Assembly: GCA_903813345.2 (NCBI GenBank)
Contig: CAIIXF020000008.1
Coordinates: 8,208,366 to 8,272,365, forward strand
DNA from: Owenia fusiformis
Lineage: Eukaryota; Annelida; Polychaeta; Sabellida; Oweniidae
Direction: 5' to 3'
DNA length: 64,000 nt
The notes under the pieces are model-generated. The model did no database searches. It was not told where the DNA came from and saw nothing but the letters and a program-made list of their open reading frames with translations. The position numbers and the translations under genes are program-made. How positions within the stretch are numbered: position 1 is the stretch's first letter; every line of letters begins with the position of its first letter. Positions 11,933 to 23,200 of the stretch are shown one piece after another.

Positions 11933-13138
11933 TATCCCACCGTACGAAGTTCGAGGGGAATATATGAAAACTGTCTGTCTGTCCATCTGTTCGTTTTTCT
12001 GGGCGATAACTCAAATACCATGATGATATGATTCAAATTTTATAGGCTTATTTCTTTAGGGGGTAGAACCTCTGCTCGAGAAGGAATTTTCAATATGACT
12101 GCTCAATTAAAAATGGCTACCATTTTTTGTAAAAAATGTAATCTTTGATAAATCAAACACGAGTTGACAGATTTGGTTCAAATTTTATATGCTGATGCCT
12201 AGGGTCAAAGGAGCTTTGCTCCAGATGGCTGCTGAATTTCAAAATGGCTGCCAATTTTTCATAAGATAGTATAATCTTTGATAACTGAAATACCAGTAGA
12301 CAGATTGAGATTTCATTCAAACTTTATATGCTGATGCCTAGGAACAAAGGAGGTTTGTTCAAGAAGACATTTTCAAGATGGTGGCCGAATTTCAAAATGG
12401 CCACTATTTTTTTAAAAGAACGTAATCTTTAATAACTCAAATACCAGTAGACAGATTTCATTCAAATTTGACATGCTAATGGCTAGGGACAAAGGACCTT
12501 TGCTCAAGAAGACATTTTCAAGATGGCTGCTGAATTTCAAAATTGCCACCTATTTGTAAAAAAATGTAATATTTGATAAGTCAAATACCAGAAGACAGAT
12601 TTGTTCAAATTTTATATGCTGATACCTAGGGACACAGAAGCTCTGCATGATATAGAATTTTCAAGATGGCAGCTAAATTTCAAAATGACCACCATTTTTT
12701 GTAAAAGAATGTTATCTTTGATAACTCAAATACGGGTTGAAGGATTGGCTTGAAATATTATATGCTGATGCCTACAGAGAAAGGAGCTAGGTGCTCAAGG
12801 AGACATTTTCAAGAATGCCACTTAATTTCAAAATGGCCGCCATTTTTTGTAGGAAATCATAATCTTTGATGATCTGATACCAGTAGACTGATTTGGTTCA
12901 AATTTTACACACTGATGCCTAAAGAGAGAGAGCAGCTGAAATGGCCACCATTTTTCATAAAAAGCATAACCTTCAATAACTCAAATACCAATAGACAGAT
13001 TTGATTCTAATTTCATATGCTTATACCTCGGGACAAGGGAGCTCTGTTCACAAATAGAGAGGTTTTCAAGATTGTCGCTACTCATCAAAACATGTTTTGT
13101 TGGGTGGGATTTGCAACTCCATGGAGTTGCCATTTTCT
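11933..13138. repeat. Tandem-repeat element with ATTATCCCA / TCCATGGAGTTGCCA ends
   Basis: It begins ATTATCCCACCGTACGAAGT and a CTGTCTGTCTGTCC microsatellite. It then holds about eight degenerate units of about 125-130 bp of the type 'ataccagtagacagatttg..caaattttatatgctgatgcctaggga..caagatggctgctgaatttcaaaatggccaccatttttt'. It ends near 'ggtgggatttgcaactccatggagttgcca'. A related block in reverse orientation ends at 46270. It is non-coding. Confidence 0.75.
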
Positions 13139-13689
13139 GGTTAAAGGTAGTATGAAGCATCAAGTGGGATGCAAATTCATAATTTTACTTGTATTTATAA
13201 CAAATAGAGAAAAGGGACCATTGTTGTCTGAAATAAATGAGAAATGTATTTAGACTTAATGAAAACTACATGTGTACGTGTTACTGTTGAATTAAAAGGT
13301 CTTTTGACTCTAAACTATTAGAAGGTATACAATTTAATTGCCGAAAATAGACAGTGACTAACATTTATTCGGGTAATTTTAAGTTTCTCAGAAAATGTGT
13401 TCTGTGTAGTGGTTTTAGGCTATAGAAATATCGTTGAATACACCCCTTAGGGCTAGGTACAAAAGCTTTCGATATGCAATATACCTCATATCTGCATTGC
13501 ATAATGTTTAGGTAGAAAATTTGGTGATAAGGTTTTTATGTGGATATGGTTTATATATGTTGTTTAGTATATATGTTTGTCTAATAAAAGGAATAAATTT
13601 ATTTATTATCTCGACTAAAGAAGATTTTTCAAGGTGTCTATTGAATTCAAAATTGTTTCCATTTTTATGAAAAATGTTATTTTTGACAA
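13139..13689. other. AT-rich spacer with no recognisable feature
   Basis: No acceptor-linked open frame, RNA gene or clear repeat is seen here. The short frames are interrupted or lack domains. Confidence 0.5.
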
Positions 13690-14310
13690 GGCATTAACAT
13701 GACAAAATATCAACATGTAGTTGCTCACAATATTATTGTAGACAATTTTGAAAAAATGGTCAATTTGAAGCAAGTTGAAAAATACCTATTTTGCCCTGAA
13801 AAGGTCATTAAAGCTGGAATCTCAAATCTAAAGTCAGATTTGAACTTCTTAGAACTTGCAGATGATTTTGAAAAAAGGTCAATTTGTAGCAAGCTGAAAA
13901 AAACTTTTTGACCTTAAGAAGGTCATTGAAGGTCAACTATTTTTTTGACCTTGAGAATATCATTAAAGGTCAAATCTATTGTCAGATTTGAACTTTGAGA
14001 ACTTCTAGTTGATTTTGAAAAGATTTGTCAATTTGAAGCAAGTTGAAAAAAGACCTTCTTGACCTTTTTTACCTTGAGAAGGTCAAATCTCAAATCTTAA
14101 GTCAGATTTGAACTCCTGATAACTTGTAGATGATTGAAAAAATCAATTTGAAGCAAGTTGAAAAAATACCTTTTTGACCTTTTTACGCCAACCGCCAGAT
14201 GCCAACTGCCAATCGCCGATCACCAACCACCAACCACTAACCACCGTCAAAAAAAAACGGAGACCATAACAATATGTCACCACTTTTTGGTGGTGACATA
14301 ATAACGTAAT
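13690..14310. repeat. Tandem 'tcaatttgaagcaagttgaaaaa' element ending in a GTCACCACC hairpin
   Basis: Units of about 120 bp recur from about 13735, 13860, 13985 and 14110, with 'tcaatttg(a/t)agcaag(t/c)tgaaaaa', 'gaccttgagaaggtcattaaaggtc' and 'aagtcagatttgaac'. They are followed by a variable ACC(A/G)CCAA(C/T)-rich run (14190-14245), 'ggagaccataacaatatgtcacc' and the hairpin TCACCACTTTTTGGTGGTGA. A copy in reverse orientation lies at 15985-16290. Confidence 0.7.
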
Positions 14311-14542
14311 TTCTGTATATTTTATCAAAAGGAGACAAAACTAACTGCCTAATGTTATCCCTATTACAAAATCAAAATATATGATTTGATGAAATATATT
14401 TTTTGTTGTCCAGAGAGTTGATGTTTTCTTTATGATTAGATTTAATTTGATAAAACTGAACTTTCTGGGGAGAGGTGATCTAAGAATGCCCAGTAGCAAC
14501 TTCGCGTCTTCAAGCTGATATTTAATTGTTTTTGATTTCCAG

Positions 14543-15179
14543 AAAAAACATGGATGAGGAAGATAATATTATATCTCCTACAAACGAGTCAATACTTGAA
14601 TCTGATGCCTCAATTAGAGATGTACCCATAACCACAAAAGATGGGTTTAAGTGCACAATGTGTGACATACATACAACAACGAAGAGTAATATGGCGAGGC
14701 ATATGAAGCAGCACAACAAGGACAAGTTCTGTCTTCAGTGCACTATTTGCAATAAAAAAGGCATGAGATGTCAAAGCGAATTGAAAAACCATATCAAAGT
14801 AGAGCATAGGGGTATCAAACCAGTGTGTGAAGAATGTGGTATGCAGTTCAAAGGTACATTCACATTAAAGAGGCATATAACGAGTATCCACAATAAGGGA
14901 GGTAAAGACATCATTTGCGATGAATGTGGCAAACACTACCAAAGACGTGATTCATTTCTTGACCATCAAAGAAATCATCACCAGGGAGTTACCATTCCTT
15001 GTGAAATATGTAGTAAAGTATTCGCATCAAGAAAGAGTTGTAATCGACATATTAAAGAAGTACATACACAGACTCAGGTTTATACATGCAATGAATGTGC
15101 AGCTACTTTCAAACATAGGAAAAGTTTGTTGAAGCATGGTTATATGAAAGGACATAGTATTGATAAGAACATAGAATAA
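14543..15179 (+). CDS. BTB locus alternative terminal exon C: six zinc fingers
   Basis: Acceptor TTTTTGATTTCCAG ends at 14542. One base completes the common AT codon (Ile) and the frame runs KNMDEEDNIISPTNES to TAA at 15177-15179. Predicted isoform: 440 aa. Fingers: FKCTMCDIHTTT..KQH, LQCTICNKKG..VEH, PVCEECGMQF..SIH, IICDECGKHY..NHH, IPCEICSKVF..EVH, and YTCNECAATF..KGH. Fingers 3-4 are nearly identical in DNA to those of exons A/B, while fingers 1-2 and the linker are strongly diverged, suggesting gene conversion. Relative to A/B one finger is missing: the start of A/B finger 5 is joined in frame to the body of finger 6. Predicted nuclear DNA-binding isoform. Confidence 0.85.
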
Positions 15180-15790
15180 CACTAGATAATGGCATTTGAT
15201 GTAAATATATAAGCACTAGTGCCATATATTATTATAATCTAATATTGATTAGACTAGAATAAAACTAAAGACTAATAATTGAAATGATATAGTATAGGTG
15301 AGACTTTAGAATAACACTAGATGACGAAAGCAAATTATATGATATTGATAAGACTAGAATAACATTATATGACAAAGGCAAAAAATATAATATTAACTAG
15401 AATAAAACTAACGACTAAGCAAAATGACATAGTATAGGTGAGACTAGAATAACACTAAATGACTATAGCAAAGGACATAATATTGATTAGACTAGAATAA
15501 CACTAAATGACTATGGCAAAGGATATAATCAATAATCAATAGTCTACTATTGATAAAAATTAGAACTATGTAACAAAGACAAATGACAATTTTTAGTTCT
15601 TAGGTACTTGACTAAGGCAAATGACAATGACAAAATACTTTAGTACTTTAGATGAGACTGTAGTTTTAATAAGACTGTAACTATATATGATGACTAAGGT
15701 AGATGTCAACATATTGATGTGACTGTAGAAGAACATATAACCCTATTACAATATTACGCCTAAAGCAAGAAGTATGCAGCGTCCTGAATA
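15180..15790 (+). repeat. Expanded 3'-UTR minisatellite of exon C
   Basis: At least eight degenerate copies of 'actagaataacactaaatgactaaggcaaaggatataatattgata' follow the stop. They continue a phrase that already encodes the C-terminus (GGACATAGTATTGATAA), and match the UTRs of exons A and B. The block ends in 'gcacaggttttt', as the other two do. Confidence 0.7.
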
Positions 15791-15984
15791 ATCTTGAGCA
15801 CAGGTTTTTAACACTTTTAAAAGTTACACAAAGCACTATCAGTAATTCAGTGTTTCTTCAAATAATGTAAGGAATGAATTAATTGTAAACTGTATACCTT
15901 GTATGATGAACCAGAACACATGTTCATGTATATTTTTAACAGAACATATCCATAAGACATAAATAATTTATTATGTCACAACTA

Positions 15985-16290
15985 AATAGTGTTATGGTCT
16001 CCGTTTTTTGACAGCGGTTGGCGATCGGCGATTGGCGTCTGTAACAAATTTTTACAACTTCCAATAACTAAAGATACTGTTTTGAGTGACTTCAATTTTT
16101 TTCAAAAAATGACTTCAGATTTGAGATTTCACCTTCAATGACCTTCTCAGGGTCAAAAAAGGTCTTTTTTCAACTTGCTTCAAACTGACCAATTTATTTT
16201 TTCAAAATCATCTATAAGTTCTCAGAAATTTAAATCTTAAGATTGAACTCATAATACTGTGCAACTAGGTGGTGACATTTTGTCATTGTT
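15985..16290. repeat. Reverse-orientation copy of the 13.7-14.3 kb element
   Basis: It starts 'gttatggtctccgttttttgacagcggttggcgatcggcgattggcg' and contains 'gaccttctcagggtcaaaaaaggtc' and 'ttcaacttgcttcaaactgaccaa', reverse complements of the element at 13690-14310. It ends with 'ggtggtgacattttgtcattgttaatgcc'. Confidence 0.65.
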
Positions 16291-16365
16291 AATGCCTTAT
16301 ATGGATGTTTAAAATGATATGTTATAATTTTTTAAGATATCCAGGAGGAATAGAATTTGTGTTTT

Positions 16366-16826
16366 TCCAATAAATTAACAACCATGGTTTACCTAGAGAA
16401 AATAGGGAATGTAAGAAATGCAATAATAACTCATTAGAGGATCTTTATCATTTTATTATAGGTTGTGATAATTATGTTGATATCAGAAAGATTATGATTG
16501 AAAATTTGATTAAGGAAAATCCTACATTTAAGAAACTTTCATGTGAGGTATTATATAACATTATTTTAGGCATGGAGTTTCCAATGAAAAATTGGGATAA
16601 TGTTTTGATTATTTCATGTAAGAATGTCTCAATTATGTACCAAAGAAGATTTTTTAGCTGATTTACCAATGTATCCATTGTTATTTTGGGTCTAAATTTT
16701 GCCCATATATACATGTATAATTCATGATATTGTAATTGTCTAATTAGCATAAGGTATAGTGTAAGATTGTTTTAATTGTCAAACTATTCTTCAGTATTGG
16801 AGGCTAAATAAATAAATAAATAAATA
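16366..16826 (+). mobile_element. 5'-truncated non-LTR retrotransposon (LINE) 3' end
   Basis: A frame reads NNHGLPRENRECKKCNNN, then EDLYHFIIGCDNYVDIRK, and continues to a stop near 16662. The pattern C-x2-C..ED-x2-HF-x4-C-x2-Y-x3-R is typical of the C-terminal region of LINE reverse transcriptases. The element ends with a (TAAA)n tail (AAATAAATAAATAAATAAAT, 16806-16826), usual for some LINE families. The 5' part is missing, so it is dead on arrival. Confidence 0.65.
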
Positions 16827-16829
16827 CTG

Positions 16830-17252
16830 TGAATACTAAATGGGATTGTTGTCATGGCTATTTTGAAATTTTAAATTCAAAATAGCTGCCCCCAGAAGTT
16901 TTTTGTAAAAGCCATTTTTAAAAACAAAAAGATACAAAAATCTGACAATAAGTGAATTCTTTAAGGCCGTAGAAATATCAACCAGTAAAATATACATGTA
17001 TTGATGCCATTCTTCAAACATTAAATAGAATTAAATACACTATTTTTGATAAAATTTTGCCCATATTTTCCTCCTTTTGAAGATTTAACAATTATGCTAT
17101 CCCTTCTAGTTGTATTTAGAACTTAAATGGCTATAAAATATAACGAGACAGTTAACCTGTTAGGGACATAACATTAGTATTACATAAACAATTTAAGGAT
17201 ATCTATAGTTACATAATTGCTTCATTATGAAAGATTTCTACTGAAATTCCAG
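16830..17252. other. AT-rich spacer before exon D; nothing recognised
   Basis: No coding frame with a matching acceptor is seen, and no clear repeat other than the LINE tail to its left. Confidence 0.5.
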
Positions 17253-17919
17253 GGAGTTGTATGCAGCAGGACAAGAAATCCCAGGAGTAAAGCCGACACG
17301 CACTAATTGCTACACCATCGAGTACAAATTACAGGCAGTGGAATACGCTCGTCCTCACAACATCTCACAGACTGCAAAGATGTTCAAATCGAATCGCAAG
17401 TGTGTGCGATCGTGGATTCAAAATGAGGCAGAATTTAGACTTATGATGGAACAAGGGAAATCTTATAAAAAGCGATTATCTGGATCGGGTCAAAGATCAC
17501 ATTTTCCACAGGTTGAAACTATTTTATTGAAATGGATAACTGAACAAAGGGCTCTTGCTAACAAGGTAACTGATAGACATCTGCAAGAGAAATGCAGAGA
17601 ACTTGGTGAAAAAATGGACCAACCAGTAAAAGGAAGCTATCAATGGATGTATAGATTCAAAATACGGCATAGGGATTCCTTGGTCAAATTAAACCAGGGT
17701 TGGATTTCTTATAATAATACTGCATTCATTAATCTGCCTAAGGTTGTAGACGCTAGGAAGTCTGTGGACCCTTCTCCCGGATTGTCATGTCCAGCCATTA
17801 ATAGTAGAGAACATTCGTCATCTCAAGCTTTCGATGATAGAGTGCGATCCGAGGCTTGTGAACCTACATTACCATCAGTAAAAATAAAAGTACAATCTAA
17901 TGATTATGACATGACATAG
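17253..17919 (+). CDS. BTB locus alternative terminal exon D: CENPB/pogo-type helix-turn-helix tail
   Basis: Acceptor TACTGAAATTCCAG ends at 17252. The exon completes the common codon (Met) and continues ELYAAGQEIPGVKPTR, open to TAG at 17917-17919. Predicted isoform: 450 aa. About residues 18-65 of the tail form a first HTH of the Brinker/CENPB-N type (YTIEYKLQAVEYA, AKMFKSNRKCVRSWIQNE). Next is a CENPB/Tc5-type HTH (PQVETILLKWITEQRAL, KVTDRHLQEKCRELGEK, YQWMYRFKIRHRDSL). The C-terminal 70 residues look disordered and hold VKIKVQS. The pair of domains is the DNA-binding half of pogo-like transposases and of host proteins such as CENP-B and JRK. No DDE catalytic domain is present, so this looks like a domesticated DNA-binding module. 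Confidence 0.83.
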
Positions 17920-18713
17920 TATTAAAAGCTTATCCAGATGATATTAGAACCCTGAGAAATGTGAAGTATACGTTTAATAGTATAGCAAAGACTAAACTAT
18001 GCGGAAGGAGGTTTTTAGCAATATTGACACATTCAAAAAAATTTCAGTCAATAGATTCTAAGAGATAAGATAATGCTAGAATGTACAAAATCTAATAAAA
18101 TTATTTATTTTGTATGTCTGTAATTTGTAATGTCATTCTGTACAACGAAATATAGTAAATAACTCCTATTTTGTAGCTTATGAATGATTGTTATTTTGTA
18201 ATATGGCTGTCAATTTGTCTTTCAAAATGGCAAGTGATGAGTGTGGATTTTATAATATTTTAGTTTTCTTTGATTTAAACATTGTACTATAGTGATTAGG
18301 TACTGAATTGTAAATTTGATTACACTTAAAAGAACATGAGTTCCTGACACTCCATCATCTTATATGGTTACAATTTTATTAATGTTAATCAGTTACTTTG
18401 TCATTGGGGAAAACAGAAAATTCATGTCAGTGAAATCATGAAATCTGAATGAAATGATTCATGAAATCAAGATTTCAGACAAACCTCCACAGTAAATTGG
18501 TTTTAAATTCAAAGAAAACAAAAAAATATTGACATGTATCGCTAAAAAGTGTATACATAATATTCTTTATATGAAAAATAAATATAAATATCATGACTGT
18601 ATAAAAACATCAATAGAAAGCTACAGTGTGAGTCAACAAGAGTTGTCTGAATCTTAAGTCATATGAAAAAGAATAGTCAAGACTCTACTTCAATTGCTCA
18701 CATGTATTTATAG
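17920..18713 (+). other. Exon D 3' flank and spacer; no further gene
   Basis: AT-rich and non-coding. It ends with the polypyrimidine-poor acceptor region CTCACATGTATTTATAG of exon E. Confidence 0.5.
18094..18099 (+). terminator. AATAAA polyadenylation signal for exon D
   Basis: AATAAA lies about 175 bp after the exon D stop and is followed by T-rich sequence (TTATTTATTTTG). It is the nearest canonical signal. Confidence 0.4.
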
Positions 18714-18975
18714 AACGAGAGAGAGGAAACTATCCCGTGCTGAAATTCAAAAGAACTATAGAGAAAGACAGAAGGCTAAAGGCCCTGAATATCTGCAAAA
18801 AGAACGCTCTCGTATGAGAAGAAATTATGTGCCTATAAGGCATCTGAGTGCGGCAGCTAGAAAGAAAAGGAGAAAAAAGAATTTGGAAAATCTGCGTAAA
18901 TATAGACGCAAGAAGGCCTTACAACATAAAGAAGTAGTAATCAAAGGGGAAATAAAACAAGAGAATGTACAATAG
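18714..18975 (+). CDS. BTB locus alternative terminal exon E: short Arg/Lys-rich module
   Basis: Acceptor CTCACATGTATTTATAG ends at 18713. The exon supplies one base (Ile) and reads TRERKLSRAEIQKNYRERQ, open to TAG at 18973-18975. Predicted isoform: 315 aa. The 87-residue tail is very basic, with SRAEIQKNYRERQKAKGPEY, KERSRMRRNYVP, SAAARKKRRKKNLENLRKY and a VIKGEIKQE end. An '(S/N)RAEIQ+-YRER' module with a following basic helix recurs, from memory, in uncharacterised animal proteins, some linked to transposons; I know of no named function. A basic DNA- or RNA-binding helix pair is an inference. It carries no cysteine-histidine fingers. The acceptor is almost identical to those of A and B. 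Confidence 0.72.
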
Positions 18976-20110
18976 ATGATAACGCTAATGACAAGGATAA
19001 AGCTGGCTGATTATTTTAGTAATTAAGCATTGATGAAATATGGATAGACAGTTACAGCATCATGAACTCCAATAATGTTTATGTCTCACTTTATAAATCA
19101 GTTACCATGCCAATTTGAAACAATGAATCATGAAGTGGTAAAATATATTATCCTATGTGGTAAAATATGTTGGATTGTGGCATTTAACACAGGTACCCTT
19201 TGCATTCGTTCTACTTTGCTTCATTCTCAAAAGAGAGCTTCGTCTTCAATCTTTCAGTTTTCAATAAATCTCTGAACTCACCGAGCGAATCAGACTTTGT
19301 CGTCGAAATATGGAAATACTTTCTGTGTAGGGTCCTTTTCTCTGACATAATCACATAATTATTGTGCACACATTTGCCCCTTCCAGCTCGCTGGGTTGAG
19401 AATAGGTCAGCGTAGTAGGTGTAAAATGATTTATGAGCCAAGCTGTCGCAGGCATTGGTTGTGGGGTTGGGGTGCTAATATAGTCTATACTACACAAAGG
19501 GTAGTTAATAACTAGACCCTGCATGCAGGGTAGAGCACAGGATAATATGAACCATTTGCCTATTTGTGAATGTTCTGTGTCATGTAGGTTTTTCGTGATG
19601 GAAATGTCAAAGTGCATATTAAATTTTAATTTGATGGATTGGTAACTAAAAAATATTGACACGTAATGTGCATAACTAGATGTACTGTATTTTAAGTGCC
19701 TGACTTTAAAAAGGTGTATATATTACAAAATGCTTTTAATAAAAACAGCAATAAAGAAAAACTTGAAAAACTGAAATTCTATGTTTCTTGTAATATATTG
19801 ATCATTGAAATTCTTGACAGCTGAATTTTTTTTATATTGTAAGGTAATCTTGATCCTAGTTATGCCTATTCTATAAATTATACTTTCTTTAAGGGTTGTT
19901 ATGGGTGCTAATGAAACACTTGTGAAGTTACTTGAATATCCCAAAATGTTTTTTGAGATTTATGAATCATTTTCCTTTGTCTGTACCTTTACTTAAGAAA
20001 ATTTAAAAGTAGATAATGGATTTTCCAATATAATCTGCCTATTGAGACATTCACACTGGAATCATCACTCTATTAATTGCATTTAGTTTAGTCGAATAGT
20101 ACTCAAGCCC
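18976..20110. other. Spacer between exons E and F; no recognisable gene
   Basis: AT-rich. An AATAAA at about 19738 could serve exon E. The open frames (for example 19351-19662 on the minus strand) have no domains or splice context. Confidence 0.45.
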
Positions 20111-20283
20111 ATTGCATGTGGATTTACAGCATCATAAGGAATTCAGAAATGTGTCAGATTTTATGAAGGTTTTTTCAAACCACCACAGTCCTAACATTTG
20201 AAGCTTCATCTTTTAGTGCTGTTGCACCATCAGCCTAAGCATGCCCTGGAGTTCTACATAATCTGTTTTTTTGTGTTTTACAG

Positions 20284-23200
20284 GGACACTTCCTCATCTG
20301 AACCTCAATATCAACAGGTAGAGATCTCAGATAATGAAGCAGTCAATGACCAAGATTCCATTTCAACCATTTCCAATGGATCAAGGACATCAGACCAACC
20401 ACTAGATAAACCTGACACTTCTCACATATCTTATGATCAAGAGATACCTAACAAAGATGAGGAATTGGAGCCCTTGGATATGGCAGTTGAGGAACATGAA
20501 GAAAGTTTGAAAGTTCTGCCTGAATCCAAGTCACCAATTACAGCACCAGATGACATTGACATTTCTGATTACATATCTCGGTATCCAGATATTAAAGATT
20601 CATATGTCAGACTTGAACATCTATCTAAGGCAGTTGAGGAACAATATAAATCTAAGACCAGTCAGCATGTATCTTTGTTACTAATCAATACACAAGCAGA
20701 AAAATATCAAAATGAAGAGCTAGAAATCTCTGATGAAAATATGGAATCTTTAGATGAAGATCAAGTTGAATCAAAATTAGCAATTATTCAGAAGGCCATA
20801 TCAGAGTTCAAAGCAGATAAAAGCAAATTTAAATCAATGAATGCCACAGCTAAAAAGTATAGAATAGAGCTTGTAACTTTTGAAGAATATTTAGATGGGG
20901 TAAGGTTATTAGATAAGAAATTCTATGCATGTAAGAAATGTGGTATCATCTTAACACATGAACGACTCTATCAAAAGCAGGCTGAAATGGAAATAATGCA
21001 GAAGGCTATTTTGGATTACAAATCAAATTTTGGAAAAAACAAATCTGAGGAATCAGTGGCAGATAAGTATGCAATACCATACGAGTCCTTTGTAGAATAC
21101 CTGTATGAAGAAAGACCATTGGATCACAAAATAAATACATGTGAGAAATGTAGTGGAGATCATAAGTATGAAATAAAAACAAGAAATAAGCATAAGAGAT
21201 TTCATGAACAGGAAACACTTCCTCAATATAAAGAGATGCAGAAAGATCCAGAGGAATCTCAAGAAGAACCAGTGAAAGACCAGGCTGACTCGTCATCATC
21301 TTTGGATAAATCAAGGTCACAATCTGAAACACCAGATAACTCTGATACTGCTACTGACAAATCTCACAAGGTCGAGGAAGAAAGCGACTCTCCTGAAGGA
21401 GTTGAGAATCAAGATGAATTTCCAACAATTCAGGATGAGTCTAATTCACAAAAAAAATCAAGAACTGATCTTATGTTTGATGAAAATAAGAGAAATTTAT
21501 GGCAAGAAACAAAGGGTAGAATAGCACATATTCAGGAATCCATTTTAGATTTCAAATCAAATAGAACCAACTTTGAATCTGTATATGCAGCAGCAAAACA
21601 TTATGAAATAGACTACACGACTTTCAGAAAATATTTAGCTGGGAAAGGAACATTTTATACTTGTGAGAAATGTGGAAAAACAATGAGAGGACAGAAAAGG
21701 ATCATCTTAGGACATGAAAAACTCCACCAAAAGCAGGCTGTAAAGGAAAATATGCGAAAAGCTATATTGGATTGTAAATCAAATAAAAATAAATCTGCTG
21801 CATCCGTTGCATCTGTTGCAAACAAATATGATGTAGATCTGGTATCCTTACAAGAATATGTGTATGGGATAAAATCATGGAATGATAAGTCTTATACATG
21901 TGACAAATGTGGTAAGGTTTACGAGCACAAAAGAAGGCTTGTAAATCATATGCGATGTCATGAAGTGATTCCTGAGTATAGGATGAAAAGGCAAAAAGAT
22001 TTGCAGCCTCAACTAGGGGATCAAGGTGAACAACCAAGAATTTACAGTGAAAATAAAAGACAAGATAACTTTGACAATGGTATTGATGAATCTCAGTATC
22101 TGGAGACAAAGGGCACAGAGGAGTTGGAGCCTCAACTAGAAGATCAAATAGAAAATATGGGAATTCCCAATGAATCAATGTCACAATCTGGAACAGCAGA
22201 GAACCTTTACAGTGCTACTGACAAGTCCCAGAGTATGTACTTAGAAAAATATCTAGAGTCTCCAGATGGAGATGAAATAATGACAATTCTACATGAATCC
22301 AGATCACAAACTGAATCCTCAAATGATCTTATGATTGATAAAATCAAGAGCGAGGTACAACGAGAAAGAAAAGCTAGATTAGCATACATTCAGGAAGCTG
22401 TAAAAGATTTCAAATTAAATAGAACCAGATTTGAATCTGTAAAAGCTGCAGCAGAATATTATGAAATATCTTATGTTACTTTCAGAAAGTATTTAAATGG
22501 GAGAATAACATTAGACAAAAAATTCTATACATGTGAGAAATGCAACATAACAATGAGTGGACAGAAGCATATAATCTTAGCGCATGAAGTACTCCATAAA
22601 AAGCAGGCTAAAATGGAAAGTATGCAGAAAGCTATAATGCATTATAAATCAAATAAAAATCAATCTATGGCATCAGTGGCAAAAAAGTATGATGTCGATT
22701 TCATAGATTTCCAAGAATATCTGCATGGGATAAAGTCATTCAAAAAGAAGACTTATACATGTGACAAATGTGCTAAGGTTTACAAGCAAAAAAAATATTT
22801 TGAATCTCATATTATGCAATGTAATGAAATACTTCCTCAGATTAAGTTGAAAGGGCAAAAAGAGGAATCAGACTTTCAAGAGCCTGTGAAGAACCATGTT
22901 GAGTCATCGTCTTTTTTGGATGAATCAAGGTCACAAACTGAAACACGAGATAACCTTGACACTGCTATTGATGAATCTCAGTATCCCGAGACAAAGAGCA
23001 CAGAGGAGTTGGGTCCTCAACTAGAAGATCAAATAGAAAATGTGAGAATTCCCAATGAATCAATGTCACAATCTGAAACACCTGGTAACATTGACAGTGC
23101 GACTGACAAGTCTCAGAATGCAGAGAAAGAAATTGGCTCTCCAGAAGATGATGAAATGTCAACAATTCTGCATGAAACACTTGATAACCTTGACACTGTC

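Noticed and set aside
16472-16750. Minus-strand 92-residue frame
   Set aside because: It is antisense to the LINE reverse-transcriptase remnant, whose plus-strand motif is clear.
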